NCBI RefSeq assembly: GCF_004345705.1
Contig: NZ_SLWV01000006.1
Coordinates: 1 to 64,000 of the forward strand
DNA from: Marinisporobacter balticus
GTDB lineage: Bacteria; Bacillota; Clostridia; Peptostreptococcales; Thermotaleaceae
Direction: 5' to 3'
DNA length: 64,000 nucleotides
Made by a program: the position numbers and the translations under genes. The notes beneath the pieces were generated by a model. The model did no database searches, was not told where the DNA came from, and saw nothing but the letters and a program-made list of their open reading frames with translations. Positions 42,423 to 51,155 of this stretch are shown piece after piece (within the stretch, counting starts at the first letter, position 1; the number at the start of each line of letters is the position of its first letter).

Positions 42423-43253
42423 ATGAAAAAAATTAAATTATTAGTTGTGTTGATGTTTGTTGTTATGATGAGCATTGGATGTACGAGTGAGATAGAATCA
42501 AAGGAAAAGGCACCTATTATTCTTGCAACAACAACCTCTACAGAAAACAGTGGGTTACTGGATCATATTTTACCGACATTTGTTGAGAAGTATGGCCGAG
42601 AGGTGAAAGTAGTTGCAGTAGGAACAGGAAAGGCGCTAGAAATGGGGAGAAATGGGGAAGCAGATGTGCTGTTGGTTCATGCGCTAGCAAGTGAACTGGA
42701 ATTTGTTGAAGCAGGTCATGGATTGGAAAGATATGATGTTATGTACAATGATTTTGTCATTATTGGTCCAAAAGGACAGACAATTATTACTGCTGATGAA
42801 ATGTCAGATGCTTCATTGGCATTTGCAAAATTGGCGCAAGAGAAGGCAACGTTCATTTCTAGAGGAGATGATTCTGGAACACATAAGAAAGAAATAGCTC
42901 TTTGGGAAAAAGCAGGGGTAAAAGGTGAGGGTGATGGGTATATATCTACAGGTAAAGGTATGGGTGATACAATAACTATGGCTGATGAAATGCAGGGATT
43001 CACACTTAGTGACCGGGCGACATACCTGTCTATGAAAAATGACCTTGATTTAGAAATTGCTGTTGAAGGAGATCCTCTGATGTTTAATCAATATGGTGTT
43101 ATTCCTGTCAATCCTAATAAAAATGATAAAATCAATGAAGAAGGTGCTAATGAGTTTACTGAATGGATACGCGATGAAAATTGTCAACAAATGATTGCTA
43201 AATTTGGTGTTGATACGTATGGGCAAGCGCTGTTTACACCAAATGCTCAATAA
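42423..43253 (+). CDS. tupA: Tungstate ABC transporter binding lipoprotein TupA
   Basis: The 276-residue protein has a lipoprotein signal with cysteine at about residue 20 (MMSIGCTSE) and the TupA oxyanion signature ILATTTSTENSGLLDHILP. Further family pieces are VAVGTGKALEMGRNGEADVLLVHA, SRGDDSGTHKKE and FTLSDRATYLSM. The TTTS motif distinguishes tungstate-specific TupA and its relatives from ModA. It is the first gene of a plus-strand operon joining tungstate uptake to pterin cofactor synthesis and fits the nearby tungsten oxidoreductase. Confidence 0.94.
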   Translation: MKKIKLLVVLMFVVMMSIGCTSEIESKEKAPIILATTTSTENSGLLDHILPTFVEKYGREVKVVAVGTGKALEMGRNGEADVLLVHALASELEFVEAGHGLERYDVMYNDFVIIGPKGQTIITADEMSDASLAFAKLAQEKATFISRGDDSGTHKKEIALWEKAGVKGEGDGYISTGKGMGDTITMADEMQGFTLSDRATYLSMKNDLDLEIAVEGDPLMFNQYGVIPVNPNKNDKINEEGANEFTEWIRDENCQQMIAKFGVDTYGQALFTPNAQ

Positions 43254-43262
43254 TAATTAAAG

Positions 43263-43958
43263 ATGGATTATATACTGGAAGGTTTTCAAGAAGCACTTAA
43301 ACTCATTATTGGTTTTGATAGAGAAGTATATCGTATTATTGGATTTTCCATATTGATTTCGATGTTCTCTACATTGGTGTCAATAATTTTGGGGATACCA
43401 ATAGGATTGATTAGTGGACTAAAAGACTTTCATTTTAAAAAAGCATATTCGAGAATAATCTATACGATGATGGGATTGCCGCCTGTTGTGGTGGGCTTAT
43501 TGGTTGCGCTATTACTATCAAGAAGAGGACCATTAGGTCATTTAGAGATGATGTATACACCTACAGCGATGATTATTGCACAGACTGTTTTGGTGACACC
43601 GATTATCATAGGCAATATCTTCAATCATACAAAAGAACATGGAAAAATGATCTATGAAGTAAGCAAAACGATGGGAGCTAATCCATGGCAGCGATTATTT
43701 TTTTTGATCAATGAGTTACGTGTAGCCCTTTTTATTGCGATGGCTTCTGGATTTGGACGAGCTGTGTCGGAAGTAGGGGCAATCATGATTGTAGGTGGAA
43801 ATATTAAGGGGCATACCCGTGTCATGACGACATATATCGCTATGAACAACAGTATGGGAAATTATGGATCATCTATAGCGATGGGGATTGTTCTACTTAT
43901 TATTTCATTTGTACTCAACGCGTTGATGTATAAGTATATAGAAGGTGACGCTATATGA
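43263..43958 (+). CDS. tupB: Tungstate ABC transporter permease TupB
   Basis: The 231-residue membrane protein has about five or six hydrophobic segments. The ABC permease EAA-type loop reads SKTMGANPWQRLFFLINELRVALFIAMASGFGRAVSEVGAIMIVGGNIKGHTR in outline near residues 135-185. It starts nine bases after tupA with only a weak ribosome-binding site, and its stop overlaps the start of tupC (ATGA). It forms the membrane channel for tungstate brought by TupA. Confidence 0.93.
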   Translation: MDYILEGFQEALKLIIGFDREVYRIIGFSILISMFSTLVSIILGIPIGLISGLKDFHFKKAYSRIIYTMMGLPPVVVGLLVALLLSRRGPLGHLEMMYTPTAMIIAQTVLVTPIIIGNIFNHTKEHGKMIYEVSKTMGANPWQRLFFLINELRVALFIAMASGFGRAVSEVGAIMIVGGNIKGHTRVMTTYIAMNNSMGNYGSSIAMGIVLLIISFVLNALMYKYIEGDAI

Positions 43959-44590
43959 ATGTGATGATTGGTCAACTCACAAAAAAATATAAGGATCACT
44001 TGATTCTTGATAATATCACGATACAGCTGAAAGCTGGAGGTTTTTACGGGTTTAAAGGAAGCAATGGTGCGGGGAAAAGTACTTTATTTAGAATCATTGC
44101 CGGTTTGGAAAGACCTACCTGTGGTACAGTCACTTATGACGGTGAAAAGTTGAATAGTACTATTTTAAAGAGAATAACTTATATGCATCAAAAGCCATAT
44201 ATGATGAAAACAAGTGTAGAGGAGAACATTCTCTATCCATTGAAAATCAGAGGATTAGGTTATGAGATCTATAGGCAAAAGGTGAAAGATATTATGTTTG
44301 AACTTGATCTGTACAAACTGCGAACACAATTGGCAACCCAGCTTTCTGGTGGTGAAATGCAAAAAGTAGCTTTAGCAAGGGCTTTGATTTTTGAACCAGA
44401 AATCTTATTAATGGATGAGCCAACTGCGCATGTTGACAAACAGACAGTACAAGCTATTGAAACGATGCTGTTAAAGCGCAAATGCCAAGATCATATGATG
44501 ACGGCTGTCATAACGCATGACGAAGATCAATTAGTGAATTTGTTTGAGCAAGTGATACAGGTTGAGAATCATTGTGTCTTTTATGTATAG
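43955..44590 (+). CDS. tupC: Tungstate ABC transporter ATPase TupC
   Basis: The 211-residue ATPase has Walker A GSNGAGKST at about 36-44, a Q-loop in MHQKPYMM, the signature LSGGEMQKVALARAL and Walker B ILLMDEPTAHVD, then the switch histidine in VITHDEDQL. It powers TupB. It overlaps tupB by four bases and is followed after 16 bases by mogA. No fused regulatory TOBE domain is present. Confidence 0.94.
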   Translation: MNVMIGQLTKKYKDHLILDNITIQLKAGGFYGFKGSNGAGKSTLFRIIAGLERPTCGTVTYDGEKLNSTILKRITYMHQKPYMMKTSVEENILYPLKIRGLGYEIYRQKVKDIMFELDLYKLRTQLATQLSGGEMQKVALARALIFEPEILLMDEPTAHVDKQTVQAIETMLLKRKCQDHMMTAVITHDEDQLVNLFEQVIQVENHCVFYV

Positions 44591-44606
44591 AATAGGAGCG
44601 AATAAG

Positions 44607-45098
44607 ATGTATAAGATGGGTATTATTACAGTGAGCGATAAAGGTGCAGCTGGTGAGCGGGAAGACATAAGCGGTAAGCAGATTCAGACAATTATGATGG
44701 AATACGAATACATGATTTGTGGCTATACCATTGTACCAGATGATAAAGATGTTATAAAAAAAGAACTTATTCATATGGCAGACAATTTAAACGTGCAGCT
44801 CATACTCACAACAGGAGGCACTGGTTTTAGTCAAAGAGATGTAACGCCTGAAGCTACATTAGAAGTTGTAGACAGAATTGCACCTGGTATTGTAGAAGCA
44901 ATTCGGGGCAATAGTATGACCATTACAAAAAGGGCAATGCTGTCAAGAGCAGTATCTGGAATAAGAAACAAAACGCTTATTGTTAATTTACCGGGTAGCC
45001 CAAAAGCAGTCAAAGAGTCCTTATTATTCATCATTGACGAATTAGAACATGGTATTGACATTCTGACGGGACAATCAGCAGAATGTGCAAGGCGATGA
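44607..45098 (+). CDS. mogA: MogA/MoaB-family molybdopterin adenylyltransferase
   Basis: The 163-residue protein has the MoCF fold: MGIITVSDKGAAGEREDISGKQI at the start, LILTTGGTGFSQRDVTPEATLEVVDRIAPGIVEAIR and LIVNLPGSPKAVKESLLFI. MogA-type proteins adenylate molybdopterin before metal insertion by MoeA. ATG 44607 follows AATAGGAGCG and gives the normal family start. The longer upstream frame overlaps tupC and is not needed. It lies in the tup-moe-moa operon. Confidence 0.93.
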   Translation: MYKMGIITVSDKGAAGEREDISGKQIQTIMMEYEYMICGYTIVPDDKDVIKKELIHMADNLNVQLILTTGGTGFSQRDVTPEATLEVVDRIAPGIVEAIRGNSMTITKRAMLSRAVSGIRNKTLIVNLPGSPKAVKESLLFIIDELEHGIDILTGQSAECARR

Positions 45099-45122
45099 AT
45101 AAATAACGAAAAGAGTGGTGAG

Positions 45123-46379
45123 ATGAAAATCGATTTCTTAAAGACCATCGATCTAGATGAAGCAATAGCAATGGTTCAGTATGAAACAGATAACCAGAAG
45201 GATCAAAAGACTATTTTTCATGAAGTGGCATTAGAGGATGCACTAGGCATGACAGTATATGAAGAGGTGATTGCGCCTTCGAATCTGCCAGCGTTTAATC
45301 GTTCGACAGTAGATGGATATGCACTTAGATCCAAAGATACCAATGGCGCATCAGAATCCATACCTGCCATATTGTCTATAATGGGTGAAGTGACCATGGG
45401 AAATCCAGTGACAATGAAGATAAATGAATGTACTGCTATATACGTACCTACAGGTGGCATGCTACCAGATGGTGCAGATGGGATGGTCATGATTGAAGAT
45501 ACAGAAAAAATCGATGAAGCCACAGTTTTGATATACCGTCCAGCACGTATTGGAGATTATATTTCATATATTGGCGATGATGTAAAAGAAGGAGACTGTC
45601 TCATTGAAGCAGGAAAGAAAATAACAGCATATGACATAGCTTTGTTGGCTGGTATGGGGTTTGCCAACATAAAGGTGGTAAAAAAACCGGTTTTTACCGT
45701 TCTTTCAACAGGGGATGAAATCGTTGACCTTCATGAATCCTGTGACGTTGGGCAGGTAAGAGATATCAATGGCTATGGTGTGTCGGCTTGGATTAGAGAA
45801 AAAGGTGGATCTATTTACCGGCAAGAGATTATTAAAGATGAGGTTCAGGCACTAAAAGAAGCTTTAAAAGAGGCATTAGAATTATCAGATGCTGTCATTT
45901 TATCAGGTGGAAGCTCAATGGGATATCGAGATTATACGAAAGAGATCATTGAATCTTTTGATGACGGTAAAGTTCTGATCCATGGATTGGCTATCAAACC
46001 AGGAAAACCATCCATTGTAGGTAAGATTAAAGGAAAGATGGTTTTTGGACTACCGGGGCATCCTGTTTCAGCACTCATGGTGTGTCAGCATATAGTGGGT
46101 GCATTTATGGATCATTGGTTTGGAAGAAAACGTAAAAAACTAATGGTACAAGCTATCAGCCACGAGAATATTCATGGAGCAGCTGGCAGAGATATGTATC
46201 AAATGGTCAAGCTCAAAGAGCAAGACGGTGAAATGCTTGCTATACCTATTTATGGAAAATCAGGATTAATCACTACATTGGCACATGCTTCAGGATGGTT
46301 TAAGATAGGCAAAACAGTGGAAGGTGTTGTAGCTGGAGATCGAGTAGACGTTGAATTACTGCAGGAGGTGCGCTTTTAA
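45123..46379 (+). CDS. moeA: Molybdopterin molybdenum/tungsten transferase MoeA
   Basis: The 418-residue protein has MoeA features: LPAFNRSTVDGYALRSKDTNGA near residue 57, TGGMLPDGADGMVMIED, VLSTGDEIVD, NGYGVSAWI, SGGSSMGYRDYTKEII, AIKPGKPSIVGKI and GLPGHPVSALMVC. It inserts the metal into adenylated pterin. It overlaps the start of a second, fused MoeA homologue by one base. Two MoeA proteins in one operon with tungstate transport suggest that one serves tungsten or a special cofactor form. Confidence 0.93.
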   Translation: MKIDFLKTIDLDEAIAMVQYETDNQKDQKTIFHEVALEDALGMTVYEEVIAPSNLPAFNRSTVDGYALRSKDTNGASESIPAILSIMGEVTMGNPVTMKINECTAIYVPTGGMLPDGADGMVMIEDTEKIDEATVLIYRPARIGDYISYIGDDVKEGDCLIEAGKKITAYDIALLAGMGFANIKVVKKPVFTVLSTGDEIVDLHESCDVGQVRDINGYGVSAWIREKGGSIYRQEIIKDEVQALKEALKEALELSDAVILSGGSSMGYRDYTKEIIESFDDGKVLIHGLAIKPGKPSIVGKIKGKMVFGLPGHPVSALMVCQHIVGAFMDHWFGRKRKKLMVQAISHENIHGAAGRDMYQMVKLKEQDGEMLAIPIYGKSGLITTLAHASGWFKIGKTVEGVVAGDRVDVELLQEVRF

Positions 46380-48289
46380 TGGAGCATTTAAGAGATGATC
46401 ATTCAAAAAGAAACATTTATATTGACAATCAACCTCGATTAAAGGCGATTGAAGCATATGAAGAGAAGTTAAAGCAATCTAAAAAGCAAGAAGAGGTATC
46501 CGTTTATCAATCATTAGGGAGGATAACCGCACAGGCTGTATTTGCAAATATTTCATCACCGCATTATCATAGTGCTGCTATGGATGGGATTGCAGTGTTG
46601 GCTGAGAAGACATATGGTGCGAATGAAAGAAGTCCTGTGATCCTAAAAGAATCTGTTGATTTTTGTTATATCAATACAGGGAACCCTGTAGCAGATGGAT
46701 ACGATGCTGTCATTATGATTGAAGATGTAATTCCAGAAGGAGAAGGGCTTATTAAACTACTTGTACCCGCTCATCCGTGGCAACATGTTCGAACGGTGGG
46801 TGAAGATATTGTAAAAGGTGAAATGATTATTCCCTCAGGACATAAAATAAGAGCTATCGATATAGGTGCGCTATTATCAGGCGGGGTTGTTGTGATAAAT
46901 GTTTTATGTCCTGTAAAAGTGGGCATTATCCCAACTGGAAATGAGCTTACAAGAGATATTGAAACGCTAGAAAAAGGACAGATCATTGATTCCAATGCAT
47001 GGATGTTTCAAGGGCTTGTCACTGAAGCTGGTGGGCTACCTACTGTTTATGAACCTGTAGAGGATAATATGAAACAGTTAGAGGAAGTCATTTGCAAAGC
47101 GATTAATGAAAATGATTTTGTTATCGTTAATGCTGGCTCATCAGCAGGCTCAAAGGACTATACCGTTGACATTATACGTTCATTAGGAGAAGTGATTGTA
47201 CATGGTATTGCGATGAAACCTGGAAAACCAACAATACTTGGTATTATTGACAACAAAGGGATAATAGGAATACCCGGCTATCCAGTTTCTGCCTATTTTT
47301 CATTCAGAAACTTTGTGGAACCTTTTATAAGAAAGTTATCTGGTTCTCCAAACGATGATGAAAAAACAAAAGCCGTATTATCAAAACGCATTGTCTCTTC
47401 CCTTAAACATGAAGAACTCGTAAGGGTGACGCTTGGGAAAGTCAATGGCCAGTTAATAGCAACTGCTTTAAATCGTGGTGCAGGCAATACTACAAGTCTT
47501 GTTCGGGCTGATGGTGTACTTACGGTTCCTATTCATGTAGAAGGTATTGAAGCAGAAGAAAATGTTGAGGTTCAATTACTTAAACCTTTGGAAATTATAG
47601 AAAAAAGAGCTGTTTTTATTGGAAGCCATGACATAATCATAGATATTCTTAGTGATATGATGCCGATTTCATCTAGCCATGTAGGCAGTTTTGGTGGCTT
47701 AATGGCCAAAAGAAAAGGCGAATGTCATATTGCACCTATTCACCTCATGGATGAAGCGACAGGGGATTATAATGATGCCTTTGTGAAGAAGTATTTTGAA
47801 GACGGAACCATGTCAATCATTAGTGGCGTGAAAAGACTGCAGGGAATTATGGTTAAAAAAGGTAACCCGAAACAAATTAAGGGATTTGCAGATTTGAGCA
47901 GGGATGATGTAATATTTGTCAATCGTCAGCGGGGCTCAGGAACAAGGCAGTTACTGGACTATGAATTGAAAAAACAGAAGATTGATCCAAAAGAAGTCAA
48001 TGGTTATGATTGGGAAGTCAACACACATATGGGTGTGGCAGTTGCCGTTGATTCAAATGCGGTTGATGTTGGACTGGGCATATATGCTGCTGCAGATAAT
48101 ATGGGACTTGATTTCATACCGGTTGGTTATGAAGCATATGAATTTTTAGTATCTAATGACGACCTGAATGATGACAGAATTAAAAAATTCTTGGAAATCA
48201 TCACTTCAGACATATTTAAGTCAAGTGTTTTAAGCCTAGGGGGTTATCAACTTGATGATATTGGGACAATTAGAAAAATAGAAAAGTAG
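46379..48289 (+). CDS. MoeA fused to a periplasmic-binding-protein-like domain
   Basis: Residues 1-410 are a MoeA homologue (SPHYHSAAMDGIAVLAEKTYGA; TGNELTRDIETLEKGQIIDSN; AMKPGKPTILGII; GIPGYPVSAYFSFRNF). Residues about 420-636 form a PBP-like domain (RAVFIGSHDIIIDILSDM; SGVKRLQGIMVKKGNPKQIKGFADL; FVNRQRGSGTRQLLDYEL; GVAVAVDSNAVDVGLGIYAAAD). This fusion is a known family in anaerobes and archaea. The C-terminal part resembles substrate-binding domains of ModA/TupA or LysR type and may sense or hold the oxyanion or a pterin. It overlaps moeA by one base. Confidence 0.92.
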   Translation: MEHLRDDHSKRNIYIDNQPRLKAIEAYEEKLKQSKKQEEVSVYQSLGRITAQAVFANISSPHYHSAAMDGIAVLAEKTYGANERSPVILKESVDFCYINTGNPVADGYDAVIMIEDVIPEGEGLIKLLVPAHPWQHVRTVGEDIVKGEMIIPSGHKIRAIDIGALLSGGVVVINVLCPVKVGIIPTGNELTRDIETLEKGQIIDSNAWMFQGLVTEAGGLPTVYEPVEDNMKQLEEVICKAINENDFVIVNAGSSAGSKDYTVDIIRSLGEVIVHGIAMKPGKPTILGIIDNKGIIGIPGYPVSAYFSFRNFVEPFIRKLSGSPNDDEKTKAVLSKRIVSSLKHEELVRVTLGKVNGQLIATALNRGAGNTTSLVRADGVLTVPIHVEGIEAEENVEVQLLKPLEIIEKRAVFIGSHDIIIDILSDMMPISSSHVGSFGGLMAKRKGECHIAPIHLMDEATGDYNDAFVKKYFEDGTMSIISGVKRLQGIMVKKGNPKQIKGFADLSRDDVIFVNRQRGSGTRQLLDYELKKQKIDPKEVNGYDWEVNTHMGVAVAVDSNAVDVGLGIYAAADNMGLDFIPVGYEAYEFLVSNDDLNDDRIKKFLEIITSDIFKSSVLSLGGYQLDDIGTIRKIEK

Positions 48290-48298
48290 GTGTTGCTG

Positions 48299-49255
48299 TT
48301 GAAGGATGGTTTTGGTAGAAATATAAATTATTTAAGGCTGTCTATCACAGACCTTTGTAATCTGAGATGCCGCTATTGCATGCCTGAGAGGGGCATAGAT
48401 AAATGTGATTGTGAGTCAATATTGCGATTTGAAGAAGTTGATAAAATTGTAAGTGATCTTATTGAAATGGGGATTGATAAAGTACGAATAACCGGTGGAG
48501 AACCCTTGGTTCGAAGAGGTATCGTTCAGTTAATTGAAAAGATTGGAAACCACGAGCGTATTAAGGAACTGGCTATTACAACGAACGGTATTTTGCTGGA
48601 AGAAATGGCTGAAGGTCTAAAGAGGGCAGGTTTGAACCGTGTGAATGTTAGTTTAGATACACTGGATCCTCATAAATATAAATATATGACTAGAGGTGGT
48701 GACCTTAAAAAGGTTCAACAAGGCATTCAAAAGGCTATGGATGTTGGACTAACGCCTATAAAGCTCAACTGTGTACTCATTGGGGGTTTCAACGATGATG
48801 AAATTAGGAATTTTGTGGAATTGACGAGAAATCAAGCAATAGATGTAAGATTTATTGAACTCATGCCTATTGGGGAAGTAGCCAAATGGAATGAAGACCA
48901 GTTTATTAGTAATGATGAAGTACTCAAACAAGTGCCTGAACTCATCAGTGTAGAAAAGGATGATCCGTCATCACCGGCTACTTATTATAGGCTACCTGAT
49001 AGCCTAGGTCGAGTAGGTTTAATCCGGCCTATCTCGTGCAAATTTTGTGAAGACTGTAATCGAATTCGACTGACATCAGATGGGAAACTGAAATATTGTC
49101 TCCATTCAGATGATGAGCTTGACTTAAAAGAAGTGCTTCGAAATCAACAGGATATTCATTTAGCGGTACAAACATATATCAATAAGAAACCACACGAACA
49201 TCAGCTAGATAAGAAAAAATATGTCAAGAAATCAATGTTTCGTATAGGTGGTTAA
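48299..49255 (+). CDS. moaA: GTP 3',8-cyclase MoaA (radical SAM)
   Basis: The 318-residue protein has the radical-SAM cysteines in CNLRCRYC (about 21-28) and the C-terminal cluster cysteines in CKFCEDCNRIRLTSDGKLKYC. ITGGEPLVRRG and VNVSLDTLDPHKY are typical of MoaA. It starts pterin synthesis from GTP with MoaC. TTG 48299, giving MKDGFGRNINYLRLSITDLC, matches the usual MoaA start; the GTG at 48290 is an alternative. The C-terminal GG is present (MFRIGG), as is usual for MoaA. Confidence 0.95.
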   Translation: MKDGFGRNINYLRLSITDLCNLRCRYCMPERGIDKCDCESILRFEEVDKIVSDLIEMGIDKVRITGGEPLVRRGIVQLIEKIGNHERIKELAITTNGILLEEMAEGLKRAGLNRVNVSLDTLDPHKYKYMTRGGDLKKVQQGIQKAMDVGLTPIKLNCVLIGGFNDDEIRNFVELTRNQAIDVRFIELMPIGEVAKWNEDQFISNDEVLKQVPELISVEKDDPSSPATYYRLPDSLGRVGLIRPISCKFCEDCNRIRLTSDGKLKYCLHSDDELDLKEVLRNQQDIHLAVQTYINKKPHEHQLDKKKYVKKSMFRIGG

Positions 49256-49273
49256 TAAGAGGGTGAGAAAAAC

Positions 49274-49756
49274 ATGGAATTTACACATTTTAATGAAGAT
49301 GGTAGAGCAAAAATGGTAGAAGTGACAGATAAAAAGGATACAATGCGAGAGGCAATCGCCTGTGGAAAAGTGCGGATGAAAAAAGAAACAATTGAACGTA
49401 TAAAGTCTTTAGGCATCAAAAAAGGAGATGTTTTGTCTGTAGCTCAAATTGCAGGAGTCATGGGTGCAAAAAGAACAAGTGATCTAATCCCAATGTGTCA
49501 CCCACTGATGCTGACCGGAGTAGATTTGAAGCTGAAACTGATAGATGATGGCGTATATATTGAAAGCAAAGTAAAAACCTACGGAAAGACAGGTGTAGAA
49601 ATGGAAGCTTTAACAGCTGTCAGTATAGCGGCACTTACAATTTATGATATGTGCAAAGCTGTAGATAAGGAAATGGAACTAACAGATATCTACTTGAAGA
49701 AAAAAATAGGTGGTAAGTCTGGGGAATATATCAGATCCTTAGAGAAAAACATTTAG
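49274..49756 (+). CDS. moaC: Cyclic pyranopterin monophosphate synthase MoaC
   Basis: The 160-residue protein shows EFTHFNEDGRAKMVEVTDK at the start, AKRTSDLIPMCHPLMLTGVDL with the active-site residues, and YGKTGVEMEALTAVSIAALTIYDMCKA(V)D, all MoaC signatures. It completes the MoaA/MoaC step that makes cyclic pyranopterin monophosphate. It starts 18 bases after moaA with AGAGGGTGAG. Confidence 0.96.
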   Translation: MEFTHFNEDGRAKMVEVTDKKDTMREAIACGKVRMKKETIERIKSLGIKKGDVLSVAQIAGVMGAKRTSDLIPMCHPLMLTGVDLKLKLIDDGVYIESKVKTYGKTGVEMEALTAVSIAALTIYDMCKAVDKEMELTDIYLKKKIGGKSGEYIRSLEKNI

Positions 49757-49765
49757 GAGGAAGCT

Positions 49766-50221
49766 ATGGATAAAGTGTTGGGAAAAGTGAAAGGTATTAA
49801 TATCAGTGAAAAAAAGGGCGTTGTCAAACAGCCTATTGCAGAAGGTCAGTTTATCAAGGAGTTTGGATTGAAAGACGATGCACATGCAGGGAAATGGCAC
49901 CGTCAGGTAAGTCTTTTAGCGCAGGAAAGTATCGATAAGATGACTGAAATGGGTGTTGAAGGTCTTTGTTCTGGTAAATTTGCAGAGAATATTACAACAT
50001 CCGGTATAACGCTTCATGAGTTACCTGTTGGAACTCTCTTAAAAATAGGAGAAACAATCCAGGAGGTTACACAAATCGGAAAAGAATGTCATTCTGGTTG
50101 TGCTATTAAACAGGCAGTCGGTCAATGTATCATGCCAAAGGAAGGTATTTTCACGAAAGTGCTAGAAGGTGGCATCATTAGAGTTGGGGATGCAATTTCC
50201 CTTGTTGCAAGTGAAAAATAA
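49766..50221 (+). CDS. MOSC-domain protein
   Basis: The 151-residue protein is a stand-alone MOSC domain: KGVVKQPIAEGQFIKEFGLKDDAHAGKWHRQVSLLAQESID, GKFAENITTSGITLHELPVGT and GKECHSGCAIKQAVGQCIMPKEGIF with the conserved cysteine. MOSC proteins deliver sulfur to, or handle, molybdenum/tungsten cofactors. It closes the operon begun by tupA, starting nine bases after moaC with TTAGGAGG. Confidence 0.9.
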   Translation: MDKVLGKVKGINISEKKGVVKQPIAEGQFIKEFGLKDDAHAGKWHRQVSLLAQESIDKMTEMGVEGLCSGKFAENITTSGITLHELPVGTLLKIGETIQEVTQIGKECHSGCAIKQAVGQCIMPKEGIFTKVLEGGIIRVGDAISLVASEK

Positions 50222-50289
50222 TATTATATAAAAAATGTGAGTCACTAATTCTAAGGTGTTTTAAGTAATGCTATGATAGCTGATGTATC

Positions 50290-50356
50290 GCCTCCCGCGT
50301 TTGGAAAGGATTGTTGATAGCGTAACTATTAATAATGGTGCAACCAAACGAGGAGG
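50290..50356 (+). promoter_or_regulatory. Second copy of the CCTCCCG..TTTGGAAAGGATT leader element
   Basis: GCCTCCCGCGTTTGGAAAGGATT begins at 50290 and nearly equals the leader of the oxidoreductase gene. CCTCCCGCGTTTGG (50291-50304) can pair with CCAAACGAGGAGG (50344-50356), hiding the Shine-Dalgarno of the small ORF at 50363. About 60 bases, including AATGGTGCAACCAAACG near the end, align with the other copy. Confidence 0.5.
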
Positions 50357-50362
50357 TTTTTT

Positions 50363-50521
50363 ATGTACGGTTCCAGAGCTTTCTTGGCGATGTATGAAAA
50401 TATCATGGCTAGTTTGATTACAAATTTCAGTTGTTGTGGTATAATTTTAGTGCTATTTGTAACGAGAAATGTTAAGCTACCAGATTTTATTGTGCATAAT
50501 AAAACAGATCGTGGAGGATAG
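50363..50521 (+). CDS. Small hydrophobic protein (52 codons) behind a sequestered ribosome-binding site
   Basis: A 52-residue frame begins with ATG seven bases after AGGAGG and ends at TAG 50519-50521. It has one hydrophobic segment at about 17-33 (SLITNFSCCGIILVLFV) followed by basic residues and a polar tail ending TDRGG. A second ATG at residue 10 is possible. Its Shine-Dalgarno lies in the stem described at 50290. Small one-segment proteins with a hidden ribosome-binding site recall type I toxins, but no family match is claimed. The next gene starts eight bases later. Confidence 0.5.
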   Translation: MYGSRAFLAMYENIMASLITNFSCCGIILVLFVTRNVKLPDFIVHNKTDRGG

Positions 50522-50528
50522 ATAAAAG

Positions 50529-51098
50529 ATGAAAAAATTTGAAGATATCCTAGGCATGGTTACTTGTATATTATTTTTTGTTGTGTATATATTTTACAGA
50601 CATAATATTACAGCTGTCTGTATAGTAGCAGTATTATTATGGATAAATGTAATTATTATAACATTAAGAAAAAAGACACTACCAAAACATGATTATTATA
50701 TACATAAACCTGTTATAGCTAAATACATAAGGTGGGTTCTGGCGAGTATTGCTGTTATGTTATTAATGGAATATATATTTCTAATTGCTACTAAAGGATA
50801 TAAATATCATAAAGAGTTTGATGGTTTTATTATTATATTTACTCCAATGATACTATTAAATCTTCTAAATGACGATAGAAGAATATATTTTTATGATAAA
50901 GGATTAGTGTGGTACGGTAAAGTATTAGAATTTAGTAATATAGATTCCTTTCAATGGAAAGAAGATGTAGATTATGAGCTTAATATTTATCATGAAAATA
51001 CAGAATATAATATAAAAGTATCTAAGACCAAATTTGAGTATATAGATAAAATATTGAAAGCTAATATTAAACTTGTAAAAAAGGTAATGTTAGTATAA
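50529..51098 (+). CDS. Membrane protein with PH-like C-terminal domain
   Basis: The 189-residue protein has four hydrophobic segments (about 7-23, 28-46, 65-87 and 98-112). A C-terminal cytoplasmic beta domain follows: RRIYFYDKGLVWYGKVLEFSNIDSFQWKEDVDYELNIY in outline, which is DUF5673- or PH-like. The function is unknown. It follows the small hydrophobic ORF by seven bases and uses the GTGGAGGATAG at its end as ribosome-binding site, so the two are probably co-translated. Convergent with the YesN-type gene. Confidence 0.65.
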   Translation: MKKFEDILGMVTCILFFVVYIFYRHNITAVCIVAVLLWINVIIITLRKKTLPKHDYYIHKPVIAKYIRWVLASIAVMLLMEYIFLIATKGYKYHKEFDGFIIIFTPMILLNLLNDDRRIYFYDKGLVWYGKVLEFSNIDSFQWKEDVDYELNIYHENTEYNIKVSKTKFEYIDKILKANIKLVKKVMLV

Positions 51099-51155
51099 AA
51101 GCATGGACATGAAAAGGAAGATATTAAGCAATTCGACCAAACATGCTTGCGATAT

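Noticed and set aside
44562..44606. Longer N-terminus for mogA
   Set aside because: It overlaps tupC and adds no family sequence. The ATG at 44607 has a proper ribosome-binding site.
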